Assembly: GCA_037447655.1 (NCBI GenBank)
Contig: JBBHKE010002485.1
Location: forward strand, 1-64,000
Direction: 5' to 3'
DNA length: 64,000 nt
Origin: Zygnema cylindricum
Taxonomy: Eukaryota > Streptophyta > Zygnematophyceae > Zygnematales > Zygnemataceae
The notes under the pieces are model-generated. The model was not told where the DNA came from. It did no database searches and saw only the letters and a list, made by a program, of their open reading frames with translations. A program made the position numbers and the translations under genes. Of the stretch, positions 58,861 through 64,000 are shown one piece after another (within the stretch, counting starts at the first letter, position 1; every line of letters starts with the position of its first letter).

Positions 58861-59225
58861 GTAGCGCTACATCGTGCCCGCGGTACGGCCGTGTGACAGA
58901 AAAAAATCGAGACAGACACGGCGCCTATATAAGGTTTTCCCCGAAGGCGAACGCAGTTCCCTTATTTATATACTGATAGTTAAGAATTTTGCCAGCAAAC
59001 ACTTTTCATTGGGCCTGAGTTCCATCGGGAGGCTCTAGTAATTGTACATACAACATTACTGGTTGTGTTTTGCATACGTGTTCGTCTTTGACTCTACCAA
59101 GTTAAGATCGGATGCTAAGGTATGTCCCCATGAACTTGTAACTTAGCGAACTTACTTTGTATTTTAGCGTGGATTCACCGGACCCGGTTTTCAACTATCC
59201 CGCTCTGTAAGGACGAAATTGTAAC
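58861..59225. other. Flank of the GC-rich minisatellite
   Basis: GGCGCCTATATAAGGTTTTC at 58919 resembles TCGCCTATTTAAGGTTTTCA at 57484, on the other side of the minisatellite. Nothing else is recognised. Confidence 0.4.
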
Positions 59226-60770
59226 TTACGCTTGTGACGGTTGTATACGTCGACAATACCTGTGACGGTTGTCAACGTCTACAATCTGTGGTCCCACGTT
59301 ATTTTTTGTAGTGTTGTGTATCGGTAAGGATTTACCGATAACCGATATGGACCTTTTTTCGGGTTCCCGATAATCAATATATTGGTACGATAAATCGACA
59401 TCGGTCTTATCGCCGATAAGTAGCCGATAATATCGGGTACTTATCGGCGATAATGCCGACAACGATAACTATCGGCGATAACTGTACGGACCGTACAGAT
59501 AAATGTACGGCCTGTACACTCAACTGTACGTGTTATTCCCCCGGACGTGTACAAGCACAGAAAGTACAGTAGCCGCCATGAGATCTGTACGGTTTTGATA
59601 CGGATCCAATAAAAACGATGTACATTTCACATCCCACGCCTTGGCTTTGTCCCATGTATTCCTTGAGATCCACTGGGGACTTGCCACGTGTCAATCTGTC
59701 GGCTTTTTTGGCATAAGCTGCCAAAAGAGTCATTCCAGGATGTCGACACTCACGCTGGCCCGTCTGCTCGTGTTTTCTCATTCCAAGTAGTCCGTTTGAT
59801 TCCGGCGGCGCGTAGAATGTTATTTTGCGTCCGTTGTACTTTGTGTCCGCCGTCCTTTTCCCGTTCCATGTTCACCAATTTTTCAGTACAATTCCGTATG
59901 TTACTGTAAAATTTATGTTCAGTTAATCCGTAAACGTTTATGTGTTGCGTTGTCCGTAATAAATTGCAGTTAAACGGAGACGGAACATATTTTTATACGT
60001 ACAGTATGTTATAAAATACTATTGTATGCATACTATATTTTTTTTTGTTATCGCCGATATGGAATTTGTTGGTCTCACACCTATATATCAAAACCTCTAA
60101 CCGTTCGATAACCGATAACTATCGGTATCGATGTTATCGCGATAAGTTTTTTACCGATACACAACAATAATTTTTTCGAACTGCTTGTGACGTCGTATGT
60201 CTTACCGTGACATTGTAGACGTACCGCCATCCAGTCTGTGCCGTTTCACGGTTGAAGACGAGGCGCTTTGCCTTCGCGACTCCTATCCGGTCGACGTGAA
60301 ATGACATCGGAATTTGAAGACCCCTACAAAAAAAAGAAATCCATACTGGACGAAAACGGACAAATCCAAACAAATTGTGTACTTTTCTTTGTCGTATTTA
60401 ACGCAAACGGACAAAACATAGCGAATTCTGTACTTTTCTATGTCTTTGGAAATCGTATGAAAATTTTCAAAAATTATGTCACGTGCGAATATATGTTCCT
60501 ATTTGTTTATATAAAATCCCTAGTTTTAAAACACATCGCGCATGTGTTTTAAAGATAAGGTTAAAGATGACATTTTTTGTCGTCAAAGAGGGTCGAAAAC
60601 CACAAGACGACAAATTTTCGTACATCCTAAGTTCGAGGATGACGCAAATTGTACTCTACAAATTTGCGATTCCTTCGTACGGTTAGAACTTAGGCAATAC
60701 GGCGCTAAGTTTTACATGAAAACGACAAAAAAAACCCTTACTTATGCACATGGGGACATACCCTTAGATA
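59226..60770. mobile_element. Repeat family H copy 1, interrupted by a hAT-like element
   Basis: Segments on both sides of the insertion at 59309-60169 match, in order, the uninterrupted copy at 62833-63493: GTACCGCCATCCAG, GGTTGAAGACGAGGCGCTTT, TCGACGTGAAATG, GCAAACGGACAAAACATAGC, CTAAGTTTTACATGAAAACG. Terminal repeats were not identified and no protein is recognised. Confidence 0.75.
59309..60169. mobile_element. hAT-like element, 861 bp, with target duplication ATTTTTTG/ATTTTTTC
   Basis: Ends TAGTGTTGTGTATCGGTA and TACCGATACACAACAATA are inverted. The flanks ATTTTTTG (59301-59308) and ATTTTTTC (60170-60177) match at 7 of 8 bases. The unoccupied site is preserved at 62923-62930 in repeat copy H2. 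GATAACTATCGG palindromes occur near both ends. A truncated relative lies at 11915-12470. No transposase. Confidence 0.88.
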
Positions 60771-60916
60771 TCGTCAAAGATTTTTCATACCGACCAAAGG
60801 TTATGCAATATCTTCATTTGCGTAAAAAGCGTTACGAAATATCTTTCGGCAAGGATTTTTGGTGGACTTGCGTCCACGTTGTCCGAAGGCATCGGCTTGT
60901 GCCACGTGTGAGGATA

Positions 60917-60975
60917 AAGCTGGTACACCGTGTATCGCTATTAGTGTTAATGATTTTTTCGCCTAAAAAGCCACT
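60917..60975. mobile_element. Family A terminal fragment
   Basis: TA-CACCGTGTATCGCTATTAGT and GTTAATGATTTTTTCGCC are the left 50 bp of family A, then the match stops. Confidence 0.6.
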
Positions 60976-61055
60976 TAGGGTGCGTCTCGATGTACTTCAA
61001 ACTTAGAGAATTTACTTTGTTTTTAAGTGCAGATCCGGCGGACCCGGATTTCGGG

Positions 61056-61947
61056 CAGAGGTCGCAAAAGTCAAAATAATACATAACCTAAAACCGCCCG
61101 TTTTTTTTTTTTCAAAATATGAGTAACCGACGCCCGACCGGGTTATGTCACGCTCCAAAATTGTTAACCGTTAACCAACCGGCGTTTGCGAAAATAAAAG
61201 TTAACCGAAACTCAATTTCTCGCGCCTAACCATGCCCGCCCGTAACCGAAAAAGTACAAAATTATCTTATGTGTGACGTATGAATAAGCCAATAATTACG
61301 ATTTGTCGCGTTCTCTTATATTTGCGAAATGAATAGTGTTTACTAACGTGTCAGATTTGCGACGCTTTGTCGCGTTCCTTAATATTGCGAAATGAATATT
61401 GTACTACACCGTGAATCATTATTAGCCTTATGTACTCTATATCAGCACCCCAAAATTTTGACATTGATACCTTAAATATAACAAATTACACTATTTAAGG
61501 ACATGGACCATAATCTGCCACGTCTCCTAACACTAAATTTGAATGAATGACGCTATTTTTTTCTTTACTCTAATAATTTTTATAGTCTAATAACGATTCG
61601 CGGTGTACCGTGTCAGATTTGCGCCGCTTTGTCGCGTTCCCTAAGATTTGTGAAAAAAATAGTGTTTCTACCGTGTCAGATTTTGCGACGCTAACCATGA
61701 TGTAACGTACTTCCATGATACCAAAGAGTACAAAGTACTATAATGTTGGATTGTATGGACATGTACAAAATTTTCATTTTTTTGGGTTTTTGGTTGACCG
61801 ACCGTAACCGACCGTTTTTTTTTCTAGTGAATCAACCGACCGCAACCGCCCGGCCCTTCAAAATTTTGCAACCGAATCCGTTTCAGATCCGGCGCGGGCG
61901 GTCGGTTAACGGTCGGTCACGTTTTGGTTGACCGTTTGCGACCTCTG
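61056..61947. mobile_element. hAT-like element D (copy 2), 892 bp, target duplication ATTTCGGG
   Basis: CAGAGGTCGCAAAAGTC at the left and GTTTGCGACCTCTG at the right are flanked by identical ATTTCGGG (61048-61055, 61948-61955). Subterminal CCGACCG-rich DNA and GTTAACCGTTAACC match copies 1 and 3. A 201-bp TA-flanked MITE (61406-61606) is inserted within it. Confidence 0.9.
61406..61606. mobile_element. TA-flanked MITE, inverted copy of 23541-23739, nested in element D
   Basis: TA-CACCGTGAATCATTATTAGC to CTAATAACGATTCGCGGTG-TA. The interior is the reverse complement of the 23541-23739 copy. Confidence 0.82.
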
Positions 61948-61966
61948 ATTTCGGGTGTCCCTATGT

Positions 61967-62816
61967 TAGAGTTAGGTATTGGGTAAATTCATATCGCGAT
62001 AATTTTAATATTCAATATTTCGAATATCAACGAGCAACATCCTCGATGTATCGTACCGAGAGCAACATAAATTATCGCGATATATATCGCAATATATAGT
62101 ATTTTTAGAAATTTAATATTTTATATTTCTATATAATATGTAATTTTAGCGAAAAAAGACAGATTGTCTGATATTCCTCGTACGACGGGATTTTCATTCC
62201 GTGACTTAAAGGTAGACGCCGCAAAATGTAACCGACAAAAAAATACTAATTCTGTAATTCATTTTATTACTTTTTTGGGGTATGGTTACATCAGGAGGTC
62301 TCTATAATAGTACGGACATCAAAATTTATGTATCACAAAGGCCTCGGTTACATTACGTATTGTCTGTAAACAAGTTTTTACATATGTGTTTTGATTTGAG
62401 TGGTACCTTGTAAGTTGACGATCAAATCTCTAAAATCGTCAAAGATTTGAATACCGACCATTTTCGTATGGAAATCCGTACTTGCGTATTATGTACGTGT
62501 ACTTTGCAAGTGTACCATGTCAATGTACCTCAGAGATCTCCTTCACTCTGCTGACTTTCAAGAAAAAACCGTATTTCTTTTCGGCAAATATTTTAGGGAC
62601 ACCTTGTCCCGAAGGCACGTGACTTTGGAGACCGGTGAAGATTTTTTTTTTTTCATCAATGCCTTGATATATTGGCGATACGATATATTGGCGATATATC
62701 GACAATATATCGAGATGTTTTGATTTTCGACATATCGAAGGGATATATCGAATATCGGGTACCTAAAATTGGATATATATCGAATATCGACAAAAGGTCC
62801 TCGATACCCAACACTA
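61967..62816. mobile_element. Family C hAT-like element, 850 bp, perfect target duplication CCCTATGT
   Basis: The left end TAGAGTTAGGTATTGGG is a mutated TAGTGTTGGGTATCG; the right end is CGATACCCAACACTA. CCCTATGT flanks both sides (61959-61966, 62817-62824). It starts only 11 bp after element D's right-hand duplication. Interior palindromes are of the ATATATCG type; no coding capacity. Confidence 0.88.
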
Positions 62817-62832
62817 CCCTATGTGTACCAAA

Positions 62833-63493
62833 CGAAGTTGTCACTTAAGGGCGTGACGATTGTATACGTCAACAATGCCCGTGACGGCTGTCGACAGTGT
62901 ACAATCTGTGATGACGCTCGTTATTTTTTGTAACTGCTTGTGACGTCGCATGACTTCTCTTGACATTGTGACGTACCGCCATCCAGCCTGGGCCGTTTCA
63001 CAGTTGAAGAAGATGCCCTTTGCCTTTGCGTCTCTTGTCCCCTCGACGTGAAATGGCATCGGATCTTGAGACCCCTGGCGAAATAAAATCCGTACCAGGC
63101 GCAAATGGACAAAACCAAACAAATTCTATACTTTGCTTTGTCGTACCTGAACGCAAACGGACAAAACATAGCGATCGTACACTTTTCATCGTCGCTTAAA
63201 TTCTTTTGATTTTTTTTTAAATGTTTTACACGTGCGACTACGTGTTTCTATTTGTTTTCCTAAAATTCTTTGTTTTAAAACACATCTTCCTTGTTTTTTA
63301 AAGAAAAGTTTGATGATGACGTTTTTTGGCGGGGTCGAATAACACAAAACGACAACATGTAGTACATCTTAAATTAAGATGACGCAAAATGTACTTCTCA
63401 TTTTCTCTATATTTTTGTACGGTTGAACTTACGCGGTACGGCTCTAAGTTTTACAGAAAACGCAGAAAAAACCCCCAGGCACATGGAGATGCA
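62833..63493. mobile_element. Repeat family H copy 2 (uninterrupted)
   Basis: Parallel to 59226-60770 but without the 861-bp insertion: GTACAATCTGTGATGACGCT, then TTATTTTTTGTAACTGCTTG, continuing through GTACCGCCATCCAGCC. Ends where a family A core begins at about 63494. Confidence 0.75.
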
Positions 63494-63673
63494 CCCTTTA
63501 AACATATTTTCTCCGTACACAATTGTCATTTTTTTAATTTCAGACAGCCAATCGAAAGCTGAGAATATTACCTTTCAATCGCAACTGTCAGATCCATATT
63601 CCGACATATGTGTACGGAGAAAAGATGTTTTAAGAGACGAAAAAAACATTAACACTAATAGCGATTCACGGTG
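63494..63673. mobile_element. Family A MITE copy 8, left end missing
   Basis: The core TTTTCTCCGTACACAATTGT, the right arm TGTGTACGGAGAAAAGATGT and the right terminal repeat ACTAATAGCGATTCACGGTG-TA are present. The left terminal repeat is replaced by family H DNA. Confidence 0.78.
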
Positions 63674-63742
63674 TAGTCCATCGTGACACGCATCTATATA
63701 ATCCACGTGTAAGGGTTTTGCACGTTTTGTGGTTGACTAAGG

Positions 63743-64000
63743 GTGGACTTCCATTAGCGAAAAAGTGGGGTTTTTTACCGACGGCCGTACCGTTTCGTAC
63801 AGGTTCGTACAGATTTTTTTTTTTTTCTGCGAAAACAACATTACAAAAAATTGTCCAAGGTTATAGGCGTAAATTAAGACCGTCGGATTCAATTGCACTT
63901 TTTATCCGTGACGCCACGTCACCAACCCTACAGTTTTCTATGATCGTGAGGACAGTTCTCGAATACAGAACGTGTAAAAATAGGCCGCGTGGAAAAGGTA
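63743..64000. mobile_element. Element family F copy 3, cut by the window end
   Basis: TAAGGGTGGACTTCCATTAG and the subterminal GCGAAAAAGTGGGGTTTTTT match the F1 left end (9331). The other end lies beyond base 64000. Confidence 0.65.

Noticed and set aside
1-64000. tRNA, rRNA or other structured RNA genes
   Set aside because: No tRNA B-box with matching acceptor stem and no rRNA core sequence was noticed on reading; a tRNAscan-SE and Rfam run would be needed to exclude them.

Overview
The window is nuclear DNA of a land plant. Five intron-containing protein genes can be reconstructed exon by exon, and several are plant-type or plant-specific families (DUF674, group C bZIP, GT61 beta-1,2-xylosyltransferase). 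There is no prokaryotic gene organisation, CRISPR array or rRNA. I cannot assign the species. I found no wholly new biochemical system; the unusual material is a dense nested population of small non-autonomous transposons and minisatellites that repeatedly sit at splice junctions.

Layout. 760-4758 (-): group C bZIP transcription factor, three exons, cut by the left window edge just before its basic region. About 6.7-18.2 kb: transposon-rich intergenic DNA, including TA-flanked MITEs, hAT-like elements with 8-bp target duplications, a 1.2-kb fold-back element, a truncated retroelement tail and a 40-bp satellite. 18776-20224 (+): DUF674 gene. About 22.2-24.5 kb: more elements and a cluster of eight CACGTG G-boxes. 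25533-30197 (+): GT61 xylosyltransferase-type gene whose membrane-anchor exon was not found. 30.9-31.7 kb (-): second decayed retroelement tail. 33949-35972 (-): profilin. 38088-51864 (-): 13-exon SAC3A/LENG8-type gene with a long Gln-rich segment and one GC-AG intron. 52.6-64 kb: no genes; nested hAT-like and TA-flanked elements, a Helitron-like terminus and two further minisatellites.

The genes are unrelated housekeeping or regulatory loci and do not form a pathway: a transcription factor, a Golgi N-glycan enzyme, an actin-binding protein, an mRNA export/PCI-type protein and a plant protein of unknown function. Exon borders were placed by reading frame, GT/GC-AG signals and remembered family sequences; no alignment or transcript evidence was available.
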